A stretch of 64,000 nucleotides of DNA from Pseudomonadota bacterium. Its GTDB lineage: Bacteria > Myxococcota_A > Polyangia > GCA-2747355. The number at the start of each line of letters is the position of its first letter. The first letter of the stretch is position 1. Location: positions 112,501 through 176,500 of the forward strand of contig JADJDT010000048.1 in the NCBI GenBank assembly GCA_016702545.1, in the 5' to 3' direction. Positions 42,034-52,344 of the stretch are shown here, piece by piece. Position numbers and translations under genes: made by a program. The notes under the pieces are model-generated. The model saw only the letters and a list, made by a program, of their open reading frames with translations, was not told the DNA's origin and made no database searches.

Positions 42034-43016
42034 TCGCTCTCCCCTTCCTGTTGCAGGTAGACGTGCAACGGCCACTCTTCGCGCAGCAACCGACCGCGTG
42101 CGTCGAGCCACAGCTCTTGGCGCAGCCCAGCCAGGTCCTGTTGCACGCGCATCGCCTCGATCCGGCGGCCGCCGATCGCGACCGTCCGGCGACCCAGCAG
42201 GCGATAGGTGATCACGCGCCGACTGAGCGTCAACGGATCGAAGAGGCCAAGCTCGACCTCTTGGCCCAGCACACCTCGCACCAGCAACGGATAGATCGCG
42301 CTCGGCAGCACGGGGCCGCGCCCGACGCGCACCGCCTGGTCGAAGCGATGGCCGAGCACGCGACCCGCCAACGCGCAGTACCCGCTGGCGCCGTCGCAGT
42401 CACCGCGTACGGTCAGGCGCTCGAGGTCAGGCGGGAGCGCCGGGAGCACGCCGGCGACAAGGCTGCCCGCGAGCCGGGTCAGGCGCGCGACGTCGACCGC
42501 CACGTCGATTGCGAGCCAACGACAGGTCGCGCCGCAGCTCGATCACGACGGTGCCCAGATCGGGGCCAGCGCTGGCCCCGCCACCCGCCCGCTGAAGCGC
42601 TGGACCAAGCGCCAGCCACTCGCCGTACGCCGCACCTGCTCCTCAACGCCGCCCAGGCGCTGGGCGCCACGGAAGATGCCGAAGCGCTGCTGTCCGGTGA
42701 CCAGCGCGAGCTCGATCCCGGCCTGCAGCGGCGCGCGGCTGGACGAGCCCGCCCACAGCGCCACCATCACCCCAACGAAGACGAGGCCCCACGCGAGGTC
42801 GAGCACGCCGCGCAGCGGCGCGTCGGCCGCGAGCCAGCGGTACCAACGGGGCGGCACACCCCCGCCCGGCCCGCCCGAGGGCAGCGTTCGCAGGACAGTC
42901 GCGCGCTGCAGCTCGGGCATGCGAAGGTCGTCGCTCGGTGCAGCTCGCGCATGGTCCTGCTCGGGGGCCACCGTCGGCGACGCGCTGCTCGGTAGCGCGG
43001 ACGACGGCGGATTCAC
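42030..43016 (-). pseudogene. Membrane-anchored protein upstream of the ABC system, disrupted near 42510-42565
   Basis: Two segments look like one gene. The N-terminal part (start GTG 43016) has one transmembrane helix (GVLDLAWGLVFVGVMVALWAG) followed by AGIELALVTGQQRFGIFRGAQRLGG, and stops at TGA 42543. The C-terminal part resumes in the same frame (VAVDVARLTRLAGS, then LLGRRTVAIGGRRIEAMRVQQDLAG and LDARGRLLREEWPL) to TGA 42030. The missing middle (DLGTVVIELRRDLSLA) is read in another frame. That fits two compensating single-base indels, one at the CCCC run (42562-42565), one near 42510. The family has a DUF3108-like fold and often precedes transglutaminase or ABC genes. Function unknown. 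Confidence 0.6.
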
Positions 43017-43066
43017 TCCCGCGAGCCCGCTCTGCGGCGTGGTGCCGAACTCGTGGCAGTGTTCCC

Positions 43067-43417
43067 TTGACGACCCCTACAAACGGCTTCGTCCTGCGCG
43101 TTTGTCGCGGACCGGGCTGCAGCCACCTCAGCCAGGACCTGCGCGAGGCCGCCGAGCAGGAGATCGCCGCGCGTGAGCTGGGTGACGTCATGGCGGTGCT
43201 GGACGACTACTGCTTCGGGCGCTGCGGGCTGGGGCCCAACGTCCTGGTCGAGCGCTGGCGCGAGGGCAAGCGCAACGAACGGGCACTGATCGCCCTGATG
43301 CTGGGTGAGCGACACCCGGACGCCTACCTGCTGTACGGCGCGCGACCCGCCGACGTGCGCCGCGCGGTGGCGCGCCACGGCGACGAGCTGCGGGCAGCGC
43401 GGGCACGCGAGCCGTAG
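43067..43417 (+). CDS. Thioredoxin-like [2Fe-2S] ferredoxin family protein
   Basis: About 116 residues. The Cys pattern CRGPGC (near 13-18) and CFGRCGLGPNV (near 51-61) is that of thioredoxin-fold [2Fe-2S] ferredoxins, as in the NuoE/HoxE C-terminal half, where four Cys bind the cluster. The most plausible start is TTG 43067 (TTPTNGFVLRVCRG); no ATG or GTG lies in frame close by and the ribosome site is weak. It is a lone small electron carrier; no complex I gene is near. Confidence 0.75.
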   Translation: MTTPTNGFVLRVCRGPGCSHLSQDLREAAEQEIAARELGDVMAVLDDYCFGRCGLGPNVLVERWREGKRNERALIALMLGERHPDAYLLYGARPADVRRAVARHGDELRAARAREP

Positions 43418-43552
43418 ACCACGCTCCGAGCGGCATGCTATGAGCGCGCGCTGAGCTGCAGCGGCGGCTCGGGCACCTGCGGGGGAAGGCTCGGGCACGG
43501 CAAGTCCCAGAGGGGATCGCCGCCCGCTTCCGGAAAGCCACGGTGGATCCAC

Positions 43553-44350
43553 ATGACGACGACGAGCAACTCCGATTGGGCGTTGATTCTGGGCGCCTCC
43601 AGCGGCTTCGGTGCGGCCGCGGCCTTGGCCTTGGCGCACGACGGCTTCAATATCTTCGGCGTGCACCTCGACCGGCGATCGGCGCTGCCCGAGATCGAGG
43701 CCTTGACCGAACGCATCCGTGCCGCCGGCCGGCAGGCGGTCTTCTTCAACGTCAACGCCGCGGCGGCCAACAAGCGCGCGCAGGTGCTCGACAGCATCGC
43801 CGACCAGGTGGGCGCGGGCTCCCAGGTGCGCGTGCTGCTGCACAGCCTGGCCTTCGGCGCGCTGAAGCCGCTGGTCGCGGATGACGCCAAGGAGCGCATC
43901 GACCCGCCCGCGCTGGAGATGACGCTCGACGTGATGGCCAACAGCCTCGTCTACTGGACGCAGGAGCTGGTCGGACGCAACCTGATGCGCGCCGGCGGTC
44001 GCGTGTTCGCGATGACGAGCGCCGGGTCGATCCAGATCTGGAAGTCCTACGGGGCCGTCAGCGCGGCCAAGTGCGCGCTGGAGAGCCACTGCCGGCAGCT
44101 CGCGGTCGAGCTGGCCCCGCACGGCATCACGGCCAACGCCTTGATGGCCGGCGTCACCGACACGCCGGCCCTGCGCAAGATCCCGGGCCACGAGCACATG
44201 ATCCGCAACGCCGAGGCGCGCAACCCCTACCACCGGCTGACGCGGCCGGAGGACGTGGCGGGCGCGATCGTGTTGCTGACGCGCCCCGAGGCGGCCTGGA
44301 TCACCGGCAACACGCTGCGGATTGACGGCGGCGAGAGCATCGCCGGCTAG
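43553..44350 (+). CDS. Short-chain dehydrogenase, enoyl-ACP reductase-like (FabI/FabL type)
   Basis: A 265-residue Rossmann-fold enzyme. Cofactor motif GASSGFG (14-20), LHSLAFG (the FabI-like counterpart of NAG), and the catalytic pair spaced Tyr-x6-Lys (SYGAVSAAK, about 164-172), the spacing of enoyl-ACP reductases, not the Tyr-x3-Lys of classical SDRs. The end DGGESIAG is typical. The likely reaction is NAD(P)H reduction of trans-2-enoyl-ACP or a related substrate. It starts at ATG 43553. Confidence 0.8.
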   Translation: MTTTSNSDWALILGASSGFGAAAALALAHDGFNIFGVHLDRRSALPEIEALTERIRAAGRQAVFFNVNAAAANKRAQVLDSIADQVGAGSQVRVLLHSLAFGALKPLVADDAKERIDPPALEMTLDVMANSLVYWTQELVGRNLMRAGGRVFAMTSAGSIQIWKSYGAVSAAKCALESHCRQLAVELAPHGITANALMAGVTDTPALRKIPGHEHMIRNAEARNPYHRLTRPEDVAGAIVLLTRPEAAWITGNTLRIDGGESIAG

Positions 44351-44416
44351 GGCCGCGGGGCCGACAGGCACCTTGGACGGGAACCGAGCGTCGTAGCCTT
44401 TGACCTGGAGACCCTC

Positions 44417-44860
44417 GTGCGCATCGTCCTGGGCAGCGACCACGCCGGTTTCGTCCTGAAGCAGAGCCTGCTGCAGTTCTTGCGCGAGCGCGCCTGCGAG
44501 GTGCTCGATGTCGGCACCTTCGGCCCCGAGCCGGTGGACTTCCCGGACTACGCCGAGCGGGTGGCGCTGGCCGTCCGCGACGGTGAGGCCGAGCGCGGCA
44601 TCATGGTCTGCGGCAGCGGCGTGGGCGGCTCCGTGGCCGCCAACAAGGTCGACGGCGTGCGCGCCGGTCTGTGCCACGACATCTACTCGGCGCGCCAGGG
44701 CGTGGAGCACGACGCGATGAACGTGCTGGTGCTCGGCGAGCGGGTGATCGGCGATCAGCTGGCCCGCGAGCTGGTGCTGGCCTTCCTTGGCGCGCAGTTC
44801 AGCGACGAGCCGCGCCACGCCCGCCGGCTGGCGAAGGTCCACGCGCTGGAGCAGGGCTGA
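44417..44860 (+). CDS. rpiB: Ribose-5-phosphate isomerase B
   Basis: Interconverts ribose-5-phosphate and ribulose-5-phosphate in the pentose phosphate pathway. The 147-residue product opens with VLGSDHAGF, has the catalytic Cys region MVCGSGVGGSVAANK (about 63-77), VRAGLCHD and the HDAMNVLVLGERV segment. GTG start at 44417, 66 bp after the reductase gene. Its last 61 bp overlap the convergent DUF4159 gene. Confidence 0.95.
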   Translation: MRIVLGSDHAGFVLKQSLLQFLRERACEVLDVGTFGPEPVDFPDYAERVALAVRDGEAERGIMVCGSGVGGSVAANKVDGVRAGLCHDIYSARQGVEHDAMNVLVLGERVIGDQLARELVLAFLGAQFSDEPRHARRLAKVHALEQG

Positions 44861-45689
44861 GCGGCGGCGGCAGCACGCCCGGCGCCTGGTCGGCGTCCAG
44901 CGGCCAGGCCGACCGCCAACGCCGCCGCTTGAGCACGAAGGGGATGTGGACCTGGTCCGACTTGTAGTCGAGACAGAGCGCGTACATCACGATGTTCACG
45001 CCCCAACGAATGGCGAGCTCGCGCTGGCGCTCCCCGCCCGGATAGACGTTGAGCTCCCACTGCCCGAAGGCGTTGCGCGCCCAGGCCCCCCCCAGGTCGT
45101 TTTGGCTGTAGACCACGAGCAGCCGCCCGTCGCGCTCGATGCCCTCCAGCTCCGGCACCAGCGCCAGCCGCCCGACGGCGCGCTCGAGCAAGTAGAACGA
45201 CTTGTAGATCGCGTGCTCCGGCGGGAGCCGTACCAGGGTGCTCTCGGGCAGCAGCGCGCGCACGAGCTGTCGCACGCTGCGGTCGAAGCCCTGGCCGGCG
45301 CGCGGCTCGGCGCCGTCGATCCAAAGCAGGCCGCCGTAGGTGACGAAGCGTCGCCAGCGCTGAAGGACGGCCTCCTCGGGTGGCGCAAAGGTCCGATCGC
45401 CCGCGAAGTAGACCAGCGGGTGCGAAAAGAGCGCGGCGTCCACCGGCTGGAGCAACGCGGCCTGCGGGGCCACATCGACGCTCGTGCGCTGCTTGATCTC
45501 CCAGGCCAGGCGCTCGAGCGCGCCGGCGCGGGCCATGGTCTGGTCACCGCCGAGGCGCAGCTCAGCCAGGCGAAGGCGGCTCCTGGGGCCAATCGCGTCG
45601 GCACCCGGCAAGTAGCCGAGCACGAGCAGGGCAGCGATCACTGGGCTGGGAGCCCAGGGCCCTCGGCGACTGATGGGGGGTCTGCTCAT
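44799..45689 (-). CDS. DUF4159 family exported protein
   Basis: A 296-residue protein with a signal peptide (about 15-32) and a mature part matching DUF4159: FSHPLVYFAGDRTFAPP, GGLLWIDGAE, FDRSVRQLVRALLPESTLVRLPPEHAIYKSFY in outline, and MYALCLDYKSDQVH near the C terminus. The family usually sits in aerotolerance (Bat-like)/vWA gene clusters and has a class I glutamine amidotransferase-like fold without a proven activity. It lies 15 bp downstream of the vWA gene at 45705. The C-terminal 25 residues are Pro/Ala/Arg rich and overlap rpiB on the other strand. Confidence 0.8.
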   Translation of the reverse strand: MSRPPISRRGPWAPSPVIAALLVLGYLPGADAIGPRSRLRLAELRLGGDQTMARAGALERLAWEIKQRTSVDVAPQAALLQPVDAALFSHPLVYFAGDRTFAPPEEAVLQRWRRFVTYGGLLWIDGAEPRAGQGFDRSVRQLVRALLPESTLVRLPPEHAIYKSFYLLERAVGRLALVPELEGIERDGRLLVVYSQNDLGGAWARNAFGQWELNVYPGGERQRELAIRWGVNIVMYALCLDYKSDQVHIPFVLKRRRWRSAWPLDADQAPGVLPPPLSPAPARGPSPAGGRGAARR

Positions 45690-45704
45690 CGTTCCGCTCG
45701 CCCT

Positions 45705-48017
45705 TCAGAAGTGCCCAAAGCGCCGGCGCGCGGTCCACTCCAACCCCAGCAGCAGCACGACCAGGACCAGCGTGTAGGGGCTATTCCACAGCTCGACGTC
45801 GTGGCGCCAGTTGACATGCAGCACCTGCGACGGCCGCCAGGGCAGCGCAGGCAGCGTGCTCACGGCGCCGAGGAACTGCCCGCCACTGCGCTGCGAGAGT
45901 TCGCGCAGCACCCCATCGCGCGCCTGGAGCTCGCGACCCTCCAGGCTCGCAGCCTCCACCAGCAGCAGCTCACGGGCATAGCTGCGGCGACCCCCGATCA
46001 CGGCGCGCGCCCACAGTCGGTAGGCGCCCGCCTGGGGCGCGCGAAAGCCGAGCTGCAGCTCCCCCTGGTCGTTCGTGTGCGCCCGGCGCCGCAGCAGCGG
46101 AACGGGCGGTAGCGTCGCCGACAACCGCGTCACGCCGTACTCCAGCTCGAGCCCGCGAGCCGGACCGTAATCGAGGGCGTAAGCCCGCACCAGCCACTGA
46201 GCCTCCGCGCCGAGGGGGAGGCGGTCGCGCTGCACCAGCACCCGCAGCTGCTGCAACGCGGGGTCCTTGATCAGCCAACGAATGGCGTTGCGCCAGAACT
46301 GATCGTAGGCCACGGGGTCGTCGCCCGGCTCCCCCAGGCCGAGGAAGGCCCAGTGCCAGAGCGAGTCGGTGGCCAACGCCAGCGTGCGACCGCGCCCCAC
46401 CGCGCGCACCGCGAGCACCGGCATCGGCTGCCCGTCGGCCAGGCGCAACTTCGGGTGCGTCGCCAGCACCGTGGCGTCCGGCCAGGCAGCGCCCAGGCGA
46501 TTGGCCCCGGCGAGGGGCGGCAGGCGCGCGAGCAGGGCCTGGGTCTCGTCGTGATCGCGGCCCAGCCGCAGAATCGGGTGATCGAGCCCGCGCGGCGTCG
46601 GCCGCAGCTGGAAGTCGTCCTCGTCCAGCAGCTCCCGCTCATCGGTGGAGGCAGGCAGCAAGCGCACCGGCAAGATCGCCCCCACGGGGGTCCCGGCGTA
46701 GCCGCCCGACGAGAAGCTGAGCGCGCCGCCGACCATCGCCAGCGCGCCGCCCTGCTCGACGTAGCGCCGGAGCTGCGGCAGATAGGCGCCGATGCCATAG
46801 GGCGCGAAGTTGAAGTCCTGCAAGATCACCAGGTCGAAGCTGCCCAGCTCACGGTCGAAGAGTTCGTCGGTCGGAAAGGGGATCAGCGACAGCTCGCTGG
46901 TCGGCGCGAGCGAGAGCGAGGCCGGGGTGCGGAGGATGAAGAACGAGATCAGATCGACGTTGGGGTCGCGCTTGAGCCAATGGCGCAGGAAGCGCTCGTC
47001 CCAGGAGGGGCGCCCGCAGACCTGCAGCACGCGCACGCGGTCGCGAATCACCTGCAACAGGAACGAACGCTCGTTGTTGCTCGCCAGCGCCTCGCCGGGC
47101 TGCAGCGGCACCGAGACGGTGTAGACGAACTTGCCGACCCGGGGCGGCACGAGCTCGAAGGTGGTCGCATAGCGTTCGACGTGCGGTTGCAGCAGCAGCG
47201 TGCGGCTGGCGACCACGCGGCGGCCGCGCGCCAGGGTCACCGTCAGGGGGCCGGGCGCCACGCCGGTGGCGATCAGCTCGACCTCGACCTTGACCACGTT
47301 GCGCACGAACGCGAAGTCATCGGCGTGGACGGCGCCCACGGCGAGGTCGCGCACGGGCAGGCCGCCGATCCAGGCGGTGTGGATCGGCGCCCCCAGCGCG
47401 CGCACGAGGCGCCGCACCTCCGCGCTGAGCGGGCCGCGGCCGATCACCCCGTTGTCGATGCCATCGCTGACCACCAGCACGCCGGCGAGCGCGCCGGCGG
47501 CGTAGCGGCGGTGGAGCTGCTCGAGCGCGACGCCGAGGCGCGTCGCCGGTCCTTCGGCGCGCTGCGGCTGATCGAGCGGCCCGGCCGCTGACAGCTCGCT
47601 GTGGAAGGTGAAGGCATCGACGAGGTGCTCGCGGCGCCACGCAGCCAGGCGGGGCCGCGAGCGGGCGAAGAGCGCCGCCGCGCGCTCGCGCCGCGCCGGC
47701 GTGCGAGGCCCCTCGCGCAACGCCATCGAGGCCGAGCTATCGAGCAGCACCGCGACGTGGTTCGGCACACGCGTCACGCTGCGCAGCTGCAGCGCCGGCT
47801 GCAGCACGACGAACAGCACGGCGCCCACGGCGAGCGCGCGCAGCCCCACCAGCAGCAGTCGCAAGGCGCGCCGCTGGCGGCGGCAGCCCCACCACGACAG
47901 GAGCAGCGCGGCCAGGGCCGCGGCGAGGGCCACCACCCAGCGGGCCGTGCTCCAGCTCGACAGCAGCACGAGCTGCCAATCCTGGTAGGTGACGCCGGTG
48001 GTGACGATCGGATTCAA
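45705..48017 (-). CDS. Membrane protein with vWA-like and glutamine amidotransferase-like domains
   Basis: About 770 residues. Two transmembrane helices near the N terminus (about 15-40 and 50-75), then a von Willebrand A-like domain with MIDAS-like DSSASM, and VVSDGIDNGVIG. A second half (about 390-560) has a glutamine amidotransferase-like fold (VLQVCGRPSWDERFLRHWL, LVILQDFNFAPYG, GGALAMVGGALSFSSGGY), and a last helix lies near the C terminus. This is the layout of BatA/DUF1355-type proteins that accompany DUF4159. No MoxR ATPase or DUF58 gene is present in the window. The start is uncertain: TTG 48017 is the best-placed codon that does not run into the divergent sdhC. Confidence 0.75.
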   Translation of the reverse strand: MNPIVTTGVTYQDWQLVLLSSWSTARWVVALAAALAALLLSWWGCRRQRRALRLLLVGLRALAVGAVLFVVLQPALQLRSVTRVPNHVAVLLDSSASMALREGPRTPARRERAAALFARSRPRLAAWRREHLVDAFTFHSELSAAGPLDQPQRAEGPATRLGVALEQLHRRYAAGALAGVLVVSDGIDNGVIGRGPLSAEVRRLVRALGAPIHTAWIGGLPVRDLAVGAVHADDFAFVRNVVKVEVELIATGVAPGPLTVTLARGRRVVASRTLLLQPHVERYATTFELVPPRVGKFVYTVSVPLQPGEALASNNERSFLLQVIRDRVRVLQVCGRPSWDERFLRHWLKRDPNVDLISFFILRTPASLSLAPTSELSLIPFPTDELFDRELGSFDLVILQDFNFAPYGIGAYLPQLRRYVEQGGALAMVGGALSFSSGGYAGTPVGAILPVRLLPASTDERELLDEDDFQLRPTPRGLDHPILRLGRDHDETQALLARLPPLAGANRLGAAWPDATVLATHPKLRLADGQPMPVLAVRAVGRGRTLALATDSLWHWAFLGLGEPGDDPVAYDQFWRNAIRWLIKDPALQQLRVLVQRDRLPLGAEAQWLVRAYALDYGPARGLELEYGVTRLSATLPPVPLLRRRAHTNDQGELQLGFRAPQAGAYRLWARAVIGGRRSYARELLLVEAASLEGRELQARDGVLRELSQRSGGQFLGAVSTLPALPWRPSQVLHVNWRHDVELWNSPYTLVLVVLLLGLEWTARRRFGHF

Positions 48018-48065
48018 GGCTTTCGGCCGCTCGTAACGGCGCCTGCTGCGCCCGCCACGCGAGGG

Positions 48066-48092
48066 TTGATCGCTGCGTCGCGCTGCTATAAC
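48066..48092 (+). promoter_or_regulatory. Candidate promoter of the sdhCAB operon
   Basis: TTGATC (48066-48071) and TATAAC (48087-48092) with a short 15-bp spacer (16 if GTTGAT is used), about 58 bp before the sdhC ATG, which has AGGGAGG upstream. Confidence 0.4.
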
Positions 48093-48150
48093 GTCCGCCC
48101 CCGCACGCCGCAAGCGCCCCGAAGCGGCACTGCCCAGGGAGGCCTCTCGC

Positions 48151-48849
48151 ATGATCGCACCCGCCGCCGGACTGCAGGTCGGACGCACCTCGATCGGATG
48201 CACCTCGATTGGGCGCACCTCGATCGCGCGTAAGTTGCTGATGGCTGCTAGCGGAGCCGTGCTCTTCTTGTTCGTGATCGGGCATCTGCTCGGCAACCTG
48301 CAGATCTTTCGCGGGCCGGCGGCGATCGACGCCTACGCGCACTTCCTCAAGAGCACGCCAGCCCTGTTGTGGGGCGCGCGCCTGACGCTGCTCTGCGCCG
48401 TGCTGCTGCACGGCTGGGCTGCCCTGACCACCACGCTGCAGAGCTGGCGCGCCCGGCGCGAGCGCTACGCCAGCCCGCGCCGCTACAACGTGGCGACGCT
48501 CTTCTCGCGCTCGATGCGGGTGACCGGCCCGCTGATCTTCGCCTACGTCGTCTACCACCTGCTGCACCTGACGGTCGGCTGCGTGCACCCGGAATTCGTC
48601 GAGGGGCAGGTCTACCGCAACGTGGTGGTCGGTTTCTCCCGGCCGCTGGCCGCGATGACCTACATGGCCGCGATGGCCGCGCTGGGCATGCACCTGGTGC
48701 ACGGGGTCTGGAGCATGTTTCAGACGCTCGGGCTGAGCAGTGGGCGCTGGCGGCCACGCCTGCGGCTGCTGGCGGCGACGGCGACGGCGCTGATCGTGGC
48801 CGGCAACGTTTCGATTCCGCTGGCGGTGCTCGCCGGCTGGCTGCGTTGA
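48151..48849 (+). CDS. sdhC: Succinate dehydrogenase/fumarate reductase cytochrome b subunit
   Basis: The 232-residue membrane anchor of complex II has five hydrophobic helices with conserved His (GHLLGN, HGW, YHLLHL, MHLVHG), the pattern of di-haem cytochrome b558 subunits of the Bacillus/epsilon type. It carries quinone oxidoreduction and anchors SdhAB. The N terminus holds three five-residue repeats (GRTSI, GCTSI, GRTSI) encoded by a 15-bp tandem repeat. The ATG at 48151 has AGGGAGG 8-14 bases upstream. First gene of a C-A-B operon. Confidence 0.93.
   Translation: MIAPAAGLQVGRTSIGCTSIGRTSIARKLLMAASGAVLFLFVIGHLLGNLQIFRGPAAIDAYAHFLKSTPALLWGARLTLLCAVLLHGWAALTTTLQSWRARRERYASPRRYNVATLFSRSMRVTGPLIFAYVVYHLLHLTVGCVHPEFVEGQVYRNVVVGFSRPLAAMTYMAAMAALGMHLVHGVWSMFQTLGLSSGRWRPRLRLLAATATALIVAGNVSIPLAVLAGWLR
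48181..48225 (+). repeat. 15-bp tandem repeat in the sdhC 5' end
   Basis: Three copies of the unit GGACGCACCTCGATC with few changes, in frame, adding a Gly-x-Thr-Ser-Ile repeat ahead of the first membrane helix. Confidence 0.7.
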
Positions 48850-48871
48850 GCGCGCGCGGCGCGGAGGGGGA

Positions 48872-50806
<1,935 letters not shown>

Positions 50807-50844
50807 ATGGCAACGCGATCGACCGCTCGCCGGAGGGTGCAGCC

Positions 50845-51600
50845 ATGCGCGTGAAGCTCAACATCTGGCGCCAGTCCCACGCCCAGGCGCCGGGCAAGCT
50901 GGTCCCCTACGAGGTCGACGGTGTGAGCGATCACATGTCCTTCCTCGAGATGCTCGACGTGGTGAACGAGGGACTGATCGAGCGTGGCGACGAGCCCGTG
51001 GCCTTCGACCACGACTGCCGTGAGGGCATCTGCGGCGCCTGCAGCCAGGTGATCGACGGCGTACCCCACGGCCCGCACGAGCGCACCACCACCTGCCAGC
51101 TCCATCTGCGCAGCTTCAGCGACGGCGACTCGATCACGATCGAGCCCTGGCGCGCGCAGGCCTTCCCGGTGGTCAAGGATCTGGTCGTCGACCGCTCGGC
51201 CTTCGACCGCATCATGGCGGCGGGCGGCTACGTCTCGGTCCACACCGGCAGCGCCCCCGACGGCAACGCGGTGCTGATCGGCAAGCCGGTCGCCGAGCGC
51301 GCGATGGATGCCGCGGAGTGCATCGGCTGCGGCGCCTGCGTCGCGGCCTGCCCCAACGCCTCGGCGATGCTCTTCGTGGCCGCCAAGGTCACGCAGCTCG
51401 CGCTGCTGCCGCAGGGCCACCCCGAGCGCGAGCAGCGGGTGCAGGCGATGGTCGCGCAGATGGAGCACGAGGGCTTCGGTAGCTGCACCAACCACGGCGA
51501 GTGCGAGGCCGTCTGTCCCAAGGGCATCCCCCTCGACTTCATCGGCAAGCTCAACCGCGAGCTGCTGCGCGCCGGCGCCAAGCAGGCCGCGGCCGGCTGA
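50845..51600 (+). CDS. sdhB: Succinate dehydrogenase/fumarate reductase iron-sulphur subunit
   Basis: A 251-residue electron-transfer subunit. [2Fe-2S] ligands in CREGICGAC plus the later Cys in TTTCQLH, [4Fe-4S] ligands in CIGCGACVAACP, and [3Fe-4S] ligands in CTNHGECEAVCPKGI. It passes electrons from the SdhA FAD to the haem/quinone site in SdhC. It starts at ATG 50845 with GGAGGG upstream and is the last gene of the operon. Confidence 0.96.
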   Translation: MRVKLNIWRQSHAQAPGKLVPYEVDGVSDHMSFLEMLDVVNEGLIERGDEPVAFDHDCREGICGACSQVIDGVPHGPHERTTTCQLHLRSFSDGDSITIEPWRAQAFPVVKDLVVDRSAFDRIMAAGGYVSVHTGSAPDGNAVLIGKPVAERAMDAAECIGCGACVAACPNASAMLFVAAKVTQLALLPQGHPEREQRVQAMVAQMEHEGFGSCTNHGECEAVCPKGIPLDFIGKLNRELLRAGAKQAAAG

Positions 51601-51653
51601 GTACGGTCATTACGGCCGGTCGTGGGGCCGCCAGCAAAGAGCCGGCCGACCAC

Positions 51654-51917
51654 TCACGGCGCGTAAACGTCTTTGCGATGCCCGATCTTCACCACCAGGA
51701 CCACGTCGGGCGGCTCGATCACGTAGATGACCCGCCAATCCCCGACGCGCAGGCGCCGCGCGCCCTTGAGGCTGTAGCGTAGCGGCTTGCCGAACTCGAT
51801 CGGGTGAGCCGCGAGCTTGCTTTCGATCGCCGCGCGAACGCGACGACGAACATCCTTCGGGAGCGTCGGGATATCGTCGCAGACGACGCTCTCCAGATAC
51901 TCCAGGCGATAGGTCAT
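51654..51917 (-). CDS. RelE/ParE-type toxin
   Basis: An 87-residue protein with the RelE/ParE fold signature: LEYLESVVCDDIPTLPKDVRRRVRAAIE at the start, then PLRYSLKGARRLRVGDWRVIYVI, and VLVVKIGHRKDVY at the end. Toxins of this type cleave mRNA on the ribosome (RelE) or poison gyrase (ParE); the basic GxxRLRVGDWRVIY and GHRKDVY are typical of RelE-like members. The ATG overlaps the antitoxin stop (51914-51917), so the pair is coupled, antitoxin first. Confidence 0.88.
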   Translation of the reverse strand: MTYRLEYLESVVCDDIPTLPKDVRRRVRAAIESKLAAHPIEFGKPLRYSLKGARRLRVGDWRVIYVIEPPDVVLVVKIGHRKDVYAP

Positions 51918-52135
51918 CCCCAGGTCTTCGCGTGGGAGATCCGCCGCTGCGGCTGGGCCAAACGGATGTCAGCGATGCGGGAGAAGTGAATATCCTCCTG
52001 ATACTCCAGGGCCTCTTCGATCAGGCTGAGCCCGACGCCCGCAATCGACTGCTCGCGCTTCCCGGACAGCTCGGCGAGCAGATCGTAGATTCGATCATCG
52101 ACCGTGATATTGATGCGGCGCTTGGTCGTCGGCAT
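51914..52135 (-). CDS. Ribbon-helix-helix-type antitoxin (RelB/CopG-like)
   Basis: A 73-residue product starting at ATG 52135. The N-terminal KRRINITVDDRIYDLL is a ribbon-helix-helix DNA-binding segment; the C-terminal half, EEALEYQEDIHFSRIADIR, would wrap the toxin. Expected to neutralise the adjacent toxin and, with it, repress their promoter. A TGTTAC direct repeat lies just upstream. Confidence 0.82.
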   Translation of the reverse strand: MPTTKRRINITVDDRIYDLLAELSGKREQSIAGVGLSLIEEALEYQEDIHFSRIADIRLAQPQRRISHAKTWG

Positions 52136-52146
52136 GCTGCGAACCT

Positions 52147-52178
52147 CCACAAGGTGGCGTAACACAGGTGTAACACCG
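52147..52178 (-). promoter_or_regulatory. Possible operator of the toxin-antitoxin operon
   Basis: On the minus strand GTGTTACACCTGTGTTACG contains two TGTTAC half-sites about 9-10 bp apart, followed by CCACCTTGTGG, an 11-bp palindrome. It sits 12-45 bp before the antitoxin ATG, where toxin-antitoxin autorepression sites usually lie. Confidence 0.45.
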
Positions 52179-52344
52179 CAACGGAGTCGAAGAAAACAAT
52201 CCTGGACAGGGAACAACGCCGGTACCATATTCGGGCCGTCGGCGACGGCCGAGCACCGTCGTGCGCGCGTCGAAGCCCAGACGGGCCCCACGCGCGCGGG
52301 GCTCGCGTGAGCGAGCGTGCACGAGCAGCAGGGGGTCGGGGGTC

